Below, piece after piece: positions 56,258 to 64,000 of a DNA stretch of 64,000 nucleotides. The stretch spans positions 62,001 through 126,000 of the forward strand of contig JARACJ010000013.1 in NCBI GenBank assembly GCA_028767165.1. The letters run 5' to 3'. The stretch comes from Proteobacteria bacterium DTSAM18 (GTDB taxonomy: Bacteria; Myxococcota_A; UBA796; GCA-2862545). The notes beneath the pieces were generated by a model, which saw only the letters and a program-made list of their open reading frames with translations, was not told the DNA's origin and made no database searches. Both the position numbers and the translations under genes were made by a program. Each line of letters begins with the position of its first letter. The stretch's first letter is position 1.

Positions 56258-56869
56258 ATGCAGAACGAGCTGGCGCCCAAGCGGTCCCACACCCCATGGT
56301 TCCTTCGCATGGTCGGCAAGGTGATGATGATGCTGTCCGGATGGAAGGCATCCATCGACATCCCCGCCGATCTGAAGAAGGCCGTCGTCGTGTCGTTTCC
56401 GCACACATCGAACTGGGACTTCTACCACGCCATGGCGATCCTCTGGTCCCAGGACCTCCCGTTCCGCTTCCTGGCCAAGCACACCCTGTTCAAGGGGCTG
56501 CAGGGCTGGTTCCTGAAGAAGGTCGGCGGCATCCCGGTGGACCGCACGGCGGCCCACGGCCTGGTGGGCGAGGCGGCCCGTATGCTCCGCGAAGCCGAGG
56601 AGATGTTCCTGCTCGTGGCCGTGGAGGGCACCCGCTCCTACCGCCCCTACTGGAAGAGCGGCTTCTACCACATCGCCGAGCAGGGTGGCGTGCCCGTCAT
56701 CGCGGGGTTCCTGGACTACCCGAACAAGCGGGGTGGGTTCGACACGGTCGTGGAGGTCACGGGGGATCCCAAGGCCGACATGAACCGGTTTCGCGAGGTC
56801 TACAAGGGGTATACGGGGCGTCGCCCAGCGAAGCAGTCCGCTATCCGTCTTCGTTCCGAAGACGGATAG
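56258..56869 (+). CDS. PlsC-like acyltransferase with palindrome-encoded C-terminus
   Basis: A 203-residue membrane-associated acyltransferase of the 1-acylglycerol-3-phosphate type. The catalytic HxxxxD is HTSNWD (about residues 49-54), and the substrate-binding EGTR lies about 75 residues later, followed by the GVPVIAGFLDYP block. It likely acylates a lysophospholipid or a related alcohol. The last ~15 residues (RPAKQSAIRLRSEDG) are encoded by one arm and part of the other arm of a perfect inverted repeat, and the stop codon lies inside that structure. The native C-terminus may therefore have been replaced. GGAGAGAGAGG precedes the ATG. Confidence 0.85.
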   Translation: MQNELAPKRSHTPWFLRMVGKVMMMLSGWKASIDIPADLKKAVVVSFPHTSNWDFYHAMAILWSQDLPFRFLAKHTLFKGLQGWFLKKVGGIPVDRTAAHGLVGEAARMLREAEEMFLLVAVEGTRSYRPYWKSGFYHIAEQGGVPVIAGFLDYPNKRGGFDTVVEVTGDPKADMNRFREVYKGYTGRRPAKQSAIRLRSEDG

Positions 56870-56887
56870 CGGACTGCTTCGCTGGGC
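56823..56887. repeat. Perfect 31-bp inverted repeat across the acyltransferase stop codon
   Basis: Arm 56823-56853 (GCCCAGCGAAGCAGTCCGCT...) is exactly complementary to 56857-56887 with a 3-base spacer TTC. The structure contains the end and stop codon of the acyltransferase gene. Such a stem would be very stable in RNA, but no T tract follows. It is either an unusually long terminator or an inserted palindromic element. Confidence 0.95.
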
Positions 56888-57313
56888 AGGCGGGCCTCGC
56901 CGCGCCGGCACCGGCCGATCCTTCGTCGCGTCGGTCGGGCCGACCGGAAGGTCGGCCTCTCCCTAGCTCCTCGTTTCGGACGGCGCCGGCGCGGCGATGC
57001 CCTTGGGTGTGCGGCTGAGGGGGCTTCGCTGGGATTGCTTTCGCGGCCTTGCGGCCTGTGATGGCGGGGGCGGGGCGTCTAGAGGGGAGCGGCGGGGCGG
57101 CCGCTGTGGCCTCCTTGGCGGCCCCGTTGCGTCGTCGCTGTGCTCCTCGCACCGGAACCACCCTGGAGGCCTCGCTGGGGTGGGGGGCCGAACGTGGGCT
57201 GGTGACCCCGTCGGCTTCGCTTGGGGCGTTGTAGCGTAGGGGCGCTGCTTGCTGCACCCGACGCCGTCGGTGTTGCTTGGGGCCTCGAGTCCCCGGGGGG
57301 TTGCCGTCGGCTT
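56888..57313. other. Non-coding GC-rich region with hairpins
   Basis: No convincing gene is seen in these 426 bases. Short open frames on both strands lack ribosome sites and have codon use unlike the neighbours. It contains a perfect 8-bp hairpin with GGAA tetraloop (56938-56957, GGCCGACC arm) and further GGCGGCC-type inverted runs near 57095-57125. It separates the convergent acyltransferase and J-like genes. Confidence 0.6.
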
Positions 57314-57790
57314 CTACGCCGGCTCCCCGTGATGCCGTTCCACCTCGGCGGCCGCCGTCTTCATGGCCTCCTCCATGCCGTCCTCCCAGCACACTTCCTC
57401 GATGAGGGCGTAGATGACGCTCTGGGCGAGGAGGCGGTTGAGCATGGGCTGCAGCTCGGCGTCTTCGGTGCCGCCGTCCAGGCCCCAGGCGGCCTCGTCG
57501 GGCACCTGCAGGCGGCCGATGGCCAGGGCCAGCTCGCCCTCGCTGGTGAGGAGGTGGTCGCGGGCCTCGCGGATGTGGCGTGCCATCTCGGGGTCGCGCT
57601 CCGGCGGGTGGGCCAGCAGGGCCTCGTGCCAGGCCTTTCGGATGGCCTCTTCCGTGAGTGGGACGCCCTCGGGCAGGCCCAGGAGCTCACGGGGGTCGTG
57701 GACCACGTGACCCTGGCCGTCGACGTGGACGGGCTTGCGGGTCTTGCCGGCGGCCGGCGGGGTCAGCGGCAGGTCGAACATCTGGCTCAT
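57314..57790 (-). CDS. J-domain-like protein with HPP in place of HPD
   Basis: A 158-residue protein. Residues ~32-80 follow the J-domain pattern: DPRELLGLPEG, helix II AIRKAWHEALLAHPP and helix III with IREARDHL. The HPD tripeptide needed to stimulate Hsp70 reads HPP at 61-63, within the sequence HPPERDPE. The rest (about 85-158) is helical and acidic without known domains. It is the third gene of a coupled minus-strand trio headed by an Hsp70-like gene, which supports the co-chaperone reading. The ATG overlaps the upstream stop. Confidence 0.72.
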   Translation of the reverse strand: MSQMFDLPLTPPAAGKTRKPVHVDGQGHVVHDPRELLGLPEGVPLTEEAIRKAWHEALLAHPPERDPEMARHIREARDHLLTSEGELALAIGRLQVPDEAAWGLDGGTEDAELQPMLNRLLAQSVIYALIEEVCWEDGMEEAMKTAAAEVERHHGEPA

Positions 57791-59748
57791 GGGCGGGCCT
57801 CCTGCTGGGCATCCACCTGCTTCTGCAGCATGGACTGCAGGGTGGTGATGGCTTCGGCGAGGCTACTGGCCTCCCGCAGCTCGACGGTGGGGAGGAGCTG
57901 CTCGAACATCTGCTGGGCCCAGTCCGGGACCTTGATGAGGCTCAGCAGGCGGCTGCGCCACACGTCGGCGGGGAGCAGGGCCTTGCCGCCGTGGAACCAC
58001 CAGTCCAGCAGGCCGGCGCGAGGCGCGGGATCGAACGGCAGCTCGCCGATGAGGGCGTTGACCGCTCTCGCCTCGTGGCGGGCGAGGAAGCCGACCACCG
58101 GCCAGCCGGCGCCGTCGACGAGCTCGCGGCCCATCTTGGGATCCCAGGTGAACCACCAGGCGATGACGTCCAGGGCGGCCTTGGTGGACGCCGCCCCGTG
58201 CAGCGACCGCAGCCAGCGGCCGAGCAGGCGCACCTGCAGCTTCAGATCCCCCGGCTCGCCCCAGCGGGCCATCATGGCGATGGAGGCGGCGTGGGCGTCG
58301 GCGGTGGGGCCGGCCTGTCGCGCGACCGTGAGGATGGCCTCACGGGTGTCGTCGGCCATGCCGTCGAGCACACCGGGCAGTCCCAGGAGCGGTGCCCAGG
58401 CGGGGCTGGCGACGCCGGCGGCGGCCATGGCCTCGATGGCGACGGTGAGGGCGGCCTGGGCGTCGTCGTCCAGGCCGCCGCGACGTCCGGCCTCGGCCAT
58501 CGCCGTGCGCAGCACCTGGGAGAGGATGCGGGCGGCCTCGGGCTCGTTCGCCAGGTGGGGGATGCCGCCGAAGGCGGGCTTGAGGTAGCCCACGCAGGCG
58601 GCGTGCAGACACATCAGGTGGCGCATGCGGCCCGCGGACGCCCCGGCGGCCTTCAGCTCGTCGATGGCCTGCTGGGGGTGCACGCCACGGGCGGACTCCA
58701 GCAGCTGGTCGCCGGCGGCGATCGGGTCTGCCAGGTGCGCCATCTGGTGCCAGGTGGCCTCGCGGATCACGTCGGGCGGCAGCTGCAGGTGGTTCATGGC
58801 CACCACCCGGCGGCCGATCTCGAGGACCGTCTCGGGGCGGAACTGGGCCCGGTGGCGCCACAGGTGCACCGTGAGGGCGGCGTCGGGCACCTGCACCTCG
58901 GGATCGAAGTGGTCGGTGCGCACCTGCAGCACGGCGAGCTGGGTGGGCAGCTCGGTGGCGGGGAGCAGGCGGGAGGCGAGGGCCTGGGCGGCACGGACGG
59001 GGTTGGCGAGGCCGGTGAGGCGCCCCAGCGGCACGTCGCGGCCGACCCGCTGCAGGATGAGGCACAGGGCCCGCTCCATGGCCTTCCGGTCGTCGCCGGC
59101 CAGCAAGCTCTGGATCTCCTGGCCGTGGGCGGACGTCCAGGGGGCGCGGGTACGGCGCCAGGCGAGCAGGTCGCCCGGCGTCACCTGCTCGTGCAGGGCG
59201 GGCCAGTCGGCGGGGTCCGTGTCGACGCGCAGCGGACGGCCCAGGTGGCCCTGGAGCGCGGCCACGGCGGTGTGGGGGGTGAGCGCGGCGGCACGGGAGA
59301 GCAGCTGCAGGTCGTTGGCCCGGGGGGACAGCGCCGCGAGGACGGGGTTCGAGAACACCTCCGTCTGGTCGTCGACGAGCAGGCGGAAGGCGTTGTGCAG
59401 GAACGGGCGGGCGCCGGCGGCGGCCAGGAAGGCCTGGTTCCAGGGACCGGGACGGCCGGTGCGGGTGACCTTCCAGGCCTCCATCAGATCCTTCAGCCGC
59501 AGGTGGGGCTCGTTGGGCAGGCCCTCGGTGGGGGCGTCGCCCAGCAGGCCCCGCAGCGTCTGTGCGTAGGCGGGCCAGGCCTGCTGCAGCGCATCCGCGA
59601 GGCGGTCGAGCTCGTCGGCATCGCCCCGGTGGGCGGCCTGCAGCGCGGCCATCAGCTCGCCGAGGGGGCTCGGCAGCGCGGGTGCCTCGAGGCCCTCACG
59701 CCAGGCGGTCTCCGCGGTCTGGAAGGCATCGAACAGCGTGGTGCTCAC
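57787..59748 (-). CDS. Large helical protein of unknown function in the Hsp70 cluster
   Basis: I do not recognise this 653-residue protein. It is rich in Ala, Leu, Arg and Trp, and appears entirely alpha-helical with repeated short helices, suggesting a HEAT- or TPR-like solenoid. It has no signal peptide or transmembrane segment. A distinctive Trp-rich segment (AWWFTWDPKMG, LLDWWFHGG) lies near residues 530-600. The GTG start overlaps the Hsp70 stop (GTGA) and has AAGGAG eight bases upstream. The stop overlaps the J-like gene. A scaffold or client-binding role with the Hsp70 is inference. Confidence 0.75.
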   Translation of the reverse strand: MSTTLFDAFQTAETAWREGLEAPALPSPLGELMAALQAAHRGDADELDRLADALQQAWPAYAQTLRGLLGDAPTEGLPNEPHLRLKDLMEAWKVTRTGRPGPWNQAFLAAAGARPFLHNAFRLLVDDQTEVFSNPVLAALSPRANDLQLLSRAAALTPHTAVAALQGHLGRPLRVDTDPADWPALHEQVTPGDLLAWRRTRAPWTSAHGQEIQSLLAGDDRKAMERALCLILQRVGRDVPLGRLTGLANPVRAAQALASRLLPATELPTQLAVLQVRTDHFDPEVQVPDAALTVHLWRHRAQFRPETVLEIGRRVVAMNHLQLPPDVIREATWHQMAHLADPIAAGDQLLESARGVHPQQAIDELKAAGASAGRMRHLMCLHAACVGYLKPAFGGIPHLANEPEAARILSQVLRTAMAEAGRRGGLDDDAQAALTVAIEAMAAAGVASPAWAPLLGLPGVLDGMADDTREAILTVARQAGPTADAHAASIAMMARWGEPGDLKLQVRLLGRWLRSLHGAASTKAALDVIAWWFTWDPKMGRELVDGAGWPVVGFLARHEARAVNALIGELPFDPAPRAGLLDWWFHGGKALLPADVWRSRLLSLIKVPDWAQQMFEQLLPTVELREASSLAEAITTLQSMLQKQVDAQQEARP

Positions 59749-61523
59749 AGGTACACTCCTTGCTCGAACATGCGGTCCATCAGCTCGGTGTGGTGGGCGA
59801 GGGCGTCGGCGCGGCGGCCGGCCCGGACGGCGAGCATGCCGCTGCGGGCCTGGCTGAGCAGGTCCTCGCCCTGCTCACCGAGGTCTGCCGGTCGGCCGAG
59901 CACCTGCTCGAAGCTGGCGATGGCCGCCTGCAGCTCCGGATCCAGCTCGGCATCGCCGCCCCGGGGCACGGTGGACTCCTCGGCCAGGTACGGGTCGCCC
60001 CACTCGAGCTCGACGCTGTCGAACCAGGTCGTCAGCTCCGTCCACAGGGCCTCGTGGGCCGACCCGTCCAGGCTGACCGTGCCGGTGACCTCCCGGCCGG
60101 AGAGCTGATCGGTGATGCGGATGGTGACCAGGCCGTCGAGATCGTGCTCGAAGGTGATGGCCTGGGTGCGGAACAGGCGGTCCTCGGGGGCCGGCGGGAT
60201 GTCCTCCATCACCACCTTGCCGCACAGCAGGTTGTTCCGCGGATCAGGGTCCGAGCCCTGGAAGACCCACAGCTGCACCCGGCTCTGGGTGGGGTGGGCC
60301 GTTCGCACCAGGTGGGTGTGGCGGGAGGGCAGGGGGCAGTTGCGGGGCGTGATGACCTCGCAGGTGTAGTGGGTGGGGTAGCCGGGGATGCCGCCGGTGA
60401 GGATGCCCATGGACAGGCTGAAGGGGGCCACGTCGACCAGGATGCCGGAGATGTCGGTGCCGTCGAGGATGGCCGCCTGCAGCGCCGCGCCGAGGGAGAC
60501 GGCGTGCTGCACGGGGATGGAGGCGTCGCCCTGCAGGCCGTAGCGGCGGAACAGGCCCCGCCAGATGAGGGGCAGGCCGGTGGAGCCGCCGACGAAGACG
60601 AGGTCGTGGACGTCCTGGGCGCTGACGCCGGCGTCGGCGAGCACCTGGTCGACGCTCTTCAGGGTGCGCTCGAGGACGGGCAGGATGGCCTCCTCGAGGT
60701 CTTCCCGCTCGGCGGGCACGGCCGGCGGTTCGCCCTCGGCGGCGCCCGGGATGGGCACCATGACGGTGGGCTCGTGGCACAGGGCGAGCTTGGCCTGCTC
60801 CACCTGGGACCACCAGGCGGCCCGGGTGGGGCCGTCGCTGCGCAGGGCCTCCGCCCGTGCGGGCGCGACCTGGGCGATGCGCTCGACCAGGAGCTCCGAC
60901 AGGCCCCGGTTCACGTCCTCGCCGCCCAGGTGCACGTCGCCGTGGCTGGCCTGCACCTCGAGGATCAGGCCGTCCTGCCGCACGAGGGACACGTCGAAGG
61001 TGCCGCCACCCAGATCGTAGACCAGGGCCGTGCGGCGCAGGGCCTTGCCGTGGCCGTGGGCCAGGGCGGCGGCGGTGGGCTCGGCGATGAGGCGGCGGAC
61101 GCGCAGCCCCGCGGCCTCGCCGGCCTGACGGGTGAGGGAGCGCTGCAGCTGGTTGAACCAGGCGGGCACGGTGATCACCACGTCGACGGGGCGTTCGCCG
61201 GTGGAGGCACCGATCTCGTCCGCGAGGTGACGAAGGATGGCCGTGGACACCTCCACCGGCGTGACCACGCGGCCCTCGAAGGTCCACACGTGGCGGGTGC
61301 CCAGCGCGCGCTTGGCGGCGCGGATGAGGCGCTCCGGGGCAGCCTCGGCGGCGGCCAGGGCGTCGTGGCCCACCAGGAGCTCGCCGCCGTCAGGGGGGAC
61401 CCACACCACCGAGGGCAGCAGCACGCGCCCCCGGACGGGCAGCAGCAGGGGGGCGCCGTCCACCACGCGACCGATGGCCGTGGTGGAGGTGCCGAGGTCG
61501 ATTCCGTAGCATCGGGTGGGCAA
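59745..61523 (-). CDS. Hsp70-family (DnaK-like) chaperone
   Basis: A 592-residue Hsp70 relative. The ATPase motifs are present: IDLGTSTTAIG (phosphate 1), AEPTAAALAHG, YDLGGGTFDVSL (phosphate 2) and VFVGGSTGLPLI (adenosine). A shortened substrate-binding region (about 385-500) and helical tail follow. It lacks the DnaK C-terminal disordered end and is a specialised paralogue rather than the main DnaK. The start is TTG at 61523, six bases after GAGGAG. It heads the three-gene unit and is divergent from the sulfatase-like gene across 132 bases. Confidence 0.88.
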   Translation of the reverse strand: MPTRCYGIDLGTSTTAIGRVVDGAPLLLPVRGRVLLPSVVWVPPDGGELLVGHDALAAAEAAPERLIRAAKRALGTRHVWTFEGRVVTPVEVSTAILRHLADEIGASTGERPVDVVITVPAWFNQLQRSLTRQAGEAAGLRVRRLIAEPTAAALAHGHGKALRRTALVYDLGGGTFDVSLVRQDGLILEVQASHGDVHLGGEDVNRGLSELLVERIAQVAPARAEALRSDGPTRAAWWSQVEQAKLALCHEPTVMVPIPGAAEGEPPAVPAEREDLEEAILPVLERTLKSVDQVLADAGVSAQDVHDLVFVGGSTGLPLIWRGLFRRYGLQGDASIPVQHAVSLGAALQAAILDGTDISGILVDVAPFSLSMGILTGGIPGYPTHYTCEVITPRNCPLPSRHTHLVRTAHPTQSRVQLWVFQGSDPDPRNNLLCGKVVMEDIPPAPEDRLFRTQAITFEHDLDGLVTIRITDQLSGREVTGTVSLDGSAHEALWTELTTWFDSVELEWGDPYLAEESTVPRGGDAELDPELQAAIASFEQVLGRPADLGEQGEDLLSQARSGMLAVRAGRRADALAHHTELMDRMFEQGVYL

Positions 61524-61655
61524 GAGGACTCCTCTGCGGGGGGACGCCGATCGGCTCGGGCCAGACGGCGGCCATTGTACCCCTGTCGGGGTCGGAGTGG
61601 ATGACGTGGCCTCCACGACCCTGGTACAACGGCCCTGACGAGCGGGGAGGTGGGC

Positions 61656-63107
61656 ATGCGACGCGCGACGATGGTGGGCCTGGGGCTGGCGATCCCGGTG
61701 GTGGTGATGCTGCTGGTGGTGGGCCGGAAGGCCCCGCCGGGGGCCTACGGGGATCCGGTCCGGCCCCATGGCCGTGCACAGCGGGCCCCGGTCAAGGAGG
61801 TCCCCACCGAGCCCCGGATCGTCGACCAGCAGGCGGTCGTGGAGGTCTCGGACGAGGCGCGGGCCCAGGCACTGGTCGAGGGGCCCGGCGTGGTCGCGCT
61901 GATCGTCACCGAGTCCACCCGTGCCGATCACCTCAGCGCCTGTGGCTACGGACGTCCCACCTCACCCGGGCTGGAGCGCCTCGTGGCGGAGGAGGGCCTG
62001 ACGCTGCAGTGCGACGGCGTGAGCGTGTCCACGGGCGTCGTGCCCTCGATGGTGAGCCTGTTCTCCGGACGGCCGCCGCTGGCCCACGGAGTGGTGCTCG
62101 AGAACCAGGTGGTGCCGGGCGACACGCCCCTGCTGGCCGAGACCTTCCAGGCCCGCGGCTACCAGACCCTGTTCGTGAACGGGCACCCTGGCGTGCGTCA
62201 GGAGAGCGGCCTGTGGCGGGGCTTCGATCGGGTGGTGGCCGCGCCGCCCGCCCTGCAGCACGACCTGCGGGCTGACGGCACGGCGAAGGCGCTGCGGGAG
62301 CAGCTGGGGGAGGCCCGTCCGGACGCGCCCGTGTTCGTGGTGGTGCACCTGTTCGACGCCCACGATCCCTATCCGAAGGTGCCCCAGGGCGTGGACTGGG
62401 TGCCGCCGCAGTCCGGACTGGCACTCCACGGGGCCATGAACCCCTCCCGGCGCTTCGTCACGGGCAAGATGCCTCCCAAGGATCGCAAGGACTACCAGGC
62501 CCGCATGACCGACACCTACGACCACGCGCTGTCCATCCAGGATGCGAGCCTGGTGGCGGTGTGGGAAGCCCTGGAGGCCCTGCCCCAGGCCGAGCACGGG
62601 CTGCGGGTCGCGGTGGCGTCCACCCACGGCGAGCACGTGGGTGACCACGGGGCCGTGCGGCACTTCGGCGCCCCCTGGCGGAGCGTGCTGCAGGTGCCGT
62701 TCGCGTTCCATGACTCGGAAGGAACGGTCGAGCTGCCGGCCCGGCTGCAGCAGCACCACGTCCACGACCTGCTCATCGACGGCGAGCTGCCGGGCGATCC
62801 CGGTCCTGTGGTCTCCGTGTCGCTGTCCATGGGCGGCAACGCGGGCCACACGATGGACGCGGTGGCCCTGCGCGACGGCACCCGCAAGCTCGTCTGGTTC
62901 GAGGGCGGCGTCCGGACGGTCGACCTGCAGGCCGACCCCTTCGAGCGGTCGCCGGTGAGCGACGTGACCAACGAGGACCGCAAGGCCCTCGAGCCGTTCG
63001 TGCTGCGGTTCCAGGCGGTGGCTGCCGAGGCCCGGAGCGGCGCGGAGCAGCTCGCGACGGGGCCGAAGCCCGGGAAGGGGCGAAAGGGCAAGCAGAAGCG
63101 GCCGTGA
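61656..63107 (+). CDS. Sulfatase-superfamily protein with altered active site
   Basis: A 483-residue exported or membrane-anchored protein of the alkaline phosphatase/sulfatase fold. An N-terminal hydrophobic segment (about 8-24) is followed by STRADHLSACGYGRPTSPGLERL, a GRPPLAHGV block, the VHLFDAHDPYPK segment and a C-terminal STHGEHVGDHG block. The formylglycine motif (C/S-x-P-x-R) is missing: the equivalent region reads STGVVPSMVS. The metal-binding Asp expected before LRADH is Glu-Ser. Sulfatase activity is therefore doubtful. The ATG at 61656 has GGGGAGG upstream. The C-terminal tail is very basic (KGRKGKQKR). Confidence 0.78.
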   Translation: MRRATMVGLGLAIPVVVMLLVVGRKAPPGAYGDPVRPHGRAQRAPVKEVPTEPRIVDQQAVVEVSDEARAQALVEGPGVVALIVTESTRADHLSACGYGRPTSPGLERLVAEEGLTLQCDGVSVSTGVVPSMVSLFSGRPPLAHGVVLENQVVPGDTPLLAETFQARGYQTLFVNGHPGVRQESGLWRGFDRVVAAPPALQHDLRADGTAKALREQLGEARPDAPVFVVVHLFDAHDPYPKVPQGVDWVPPQSGLALHGAMNPSRRFVTGKMPPKDRKDYQARMTDTYDHALSIQDASLVAVWEALEALPQAEHGLRVAVASTHGEHVGDHGAVRHFGAPWRSVLQVPFAFHDSEGTVELPARLQQHHVHDLLIDGELPGDPGPVVSVSLSMGGNAGHTMDAVALRDGTRKLVWFEGGVRTVDLQADPFERSPVSDVTNEDRKALEPFVLRFQAVAAEARSGAEQLATGPKPGKGRKGKQKRP

Positions 63108-63147
63108 GGTCACGTCTGGAGAGGATCCCCGTAGTGTTCCTTCCGTC

Positions 63148-63870
63148 CTAGAACTCGGCCCGGAACTTGTTGGGCGTCCGCACCTGGTGCTTCAGCCGGA
63201 GCATCGCCTGGTGCAGCGCCGCTTCCGACAGCGGCTTGTCCAGCACCAGCTCCAGTCCCGTCGGCGCATCCGTGGGTCCGGTCAGGTGGGCGAGCCCTAC
63301 CCAGGGCACCGGCCCGCAGGGGGCGTCGAGGGCCCGGCGGAGGTCGGCCAGGAGGCTCGACTCGGTGTCCGACAGTCCCGTCCAGTCCAGCATCATCAGC
63401 TCGACGGGGTGGTTGTGGGCGAACTGCAGCGCCTCGGCCACATGACGGGTGCAGATGAGGTCGAAGCCGCAGCGGTCGAGGAGCCGGGCGGTGTGCCGGG
63501 TGGCGGTCGCGTCGGGATCGAGGAGCATCACGCGAACAGGCCCTCTGCGGGGGAGGGCCTTGTCGTTCATGGGCAGGTCGATGGCGGGGCCGGCCTTGCT
63601 GCGGGCGAGGGTGGCGTGGACCGCCAGCGCGAAGGAGGCCACGAGACAGCCGGACGTGGCGATGGCGAGGCTCGTCCAGCGGGCGTCGGTCCACAGGCCC
63701 ATGGCGAGGCCGATCCAGCACACCATCATGGACCCGGACACCACCTTGAGGATGGTGTCCGTCCGCTGCAGCGACCGCACGAGCAGCAGGAGTCCCACAC
63801 CGAGCGCCGCCAGCAGGAAGCTGGTGAGCGCGGACGTCAGGGACATGGATGCCAGGCCTGAAAAGGGCAA
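63148..63870 (-). CDS. Membrane-anchored receiver-domain-like protein
   Basis: A protein of 240 residues. The N-terminal half has three or four hydrophobic helices (about residues 9-30, 42-60 and 68-88). The C-terminal half (about 112-225) follows the response-regulator receiver pattern: acidic pocket VMLLDPDA, phospho-acceptor-like Asp in MMLDWTGLSD, and the conserved Lys in LVLDKPLS. A receiver fused behind membrane helices without an output domain is unusual. No histidine kinase is adjacent. The TTG start at 63870 has AAGGAGG upstream. Confidence 0.7.
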   Translation of the reverse strand: MPFSGLASMSLTSALTSFLLAALGVGLLLLVRSLQRTDTILKVVSGSMMVCWIGLAMGLWTDARWTSLAIATSGCLVASFALAVHATLARSKAGPAIDLPMNDKALPRRGPVRVMLLDPDATATRHTARLLDRCGFDLICTRHVAEALQFAHNHPVELMMLDWTGLSDTESSLLADLRRALDAPCGPVPWVGLAHLTGPTDAPTGLELVLDKPLSEAALHQAMLRLKHQVRTPNKFRAEF

Positions 63871-63941
63871 CGCGCCTCCTTGGACCCAGGGAAACGGGCA
63901 AGGAGACGCGCGGGTGCAGTGGGAATGACCCTAGCGGGACA

Positions 63942-64000
63942 TCACTCCTCGTCGGCGGGGACGCCCTGCTGGCCGATGACCTCGGACTGCTCGGTCTGCT
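63942..64000 (-). CDS. 3' end of a gene running out of the window
   Basis: Only the last ~18 codons are visible, read from the window edge to a TGA at 63942-63944, encoding an acidic tail ending QQGVPADEE. Codon use is like the neighbours. It lies upstream of the receiver-domain gene on the same strand, about 70 bases apart. The product cannot be named. Confidence 0.5.
   Translation of the reverse strand, partial: QTEQSEVIGQQGVPADEE

Noticed and set aside
56888-57313. Small genes in the GC-rich gap on either strand
   Set aside because: The open frames are short, have no convincing start site or domain, and their codon use differs from the true genes nearby.
56841-57392. Minus-strand gene whose end reads QSAIRL, like the acyltransferase C-terminus
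   Set aside because: The similarity is a result of the perfect inverted repeat. The remainder is low-complexity with no ribosome site and overlaps the J-like gene.

Overview
The window is a very GC-rich chromosome segment, with third codon positions almost all G or C. It comes from a didermic (Gram-negative type) bacterium: it encodes BamA, a Skp/OmpH chaperone, LolC/E-LolD, MinCDE, several lipoproteins and a large set of core housekeeping genes. It has a diadenylate cyclase in a cdaA-cdaR-glmM order, a PgpH-type c-di-AMP phosphodiesterase, a HEAT-repeat cyclophilin, a PP2C phosphatase, an Hsp70/J-like trio and lipoproteins with Ig-like repeats. Together these suggest a deltaproteobacterial or Myxococcota-like lineage. 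That placement is inference from gene content, not from a marker search. No prophage, insertion sequence, CRISPR array or plasmid backbone was seen.

Layout. 1-1.4 kb: a basic hypothetical protein, tRNA-Leu(CAA) and a hemerythrin. 1.8-5.8 kb (minus strand): a metallophosphoesterase, the minCDE operon, glutaredoxin and a small lipoprotein. 5.9-15.7 kb (plus): a run of RNA and DNA metabolism genes (RlmI-like methyltransferase, RNase G, DUF502 membrane protein, RecD2, RlmN, RodZ-like protein, MgtE, RecO). 15.8-24 kb: a PP2C phosphatase, a divergent EF-G-like GTPase, the phoH-pgpH-ybeY cluster and prfB with a classical +1 programmed frameshift. 24-31 kb: lysS followed by the envelope biogenesis run lolC/E-lolD-bamA-skp. 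31-36 kb: a DUF2400 protein, a Trm112-like protein and pyrimidine synthesis (pyrB, a fused pyrF-pyrE, pyrD). 36-49 kb: HEAT-cyclophilin, RNHCP protein, tilS, ftsH, folP, cdaA, cdaR, glmM, nnrE-nnrD, tsaE, comEA and a NifS-like cysteine desulfurase, many coupled by 1-11 bp overlaps. 49-57 kb: an accessory envelope and redox region (luciferase-like monooxygenase, FAD monooxygenase, family 2 glycosyltransferase, Cys-rich secreted protein, Fe-SOD, Ig-like lipoprotein, acyltransferase). 57-61.5 kb (minus): a translationally coupled trio of Hsp70-like protein, large helical protein of unknown function and J-domain-like protein. The end holds a sulfatase-superfamily protein with altered active site, a membrane-anchored receiver-domain protein, and the last codons of another gene.

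The most unusual structures are not genes. Three intergenic elements (1456-1785, 30914-31113, 35851-36057) are each built from CACGGAG-type units arranged as long inverted arms. Two of them enclose a related terminator-like hairpin. A perfect 31-bp inverted repeat forms the 3' end of the acyltransferase gene. An in-frame, duplicated, hexamer-containing minisatellite interrupts NnrD. lolD changes codon usage abruptly part-way through the gene.
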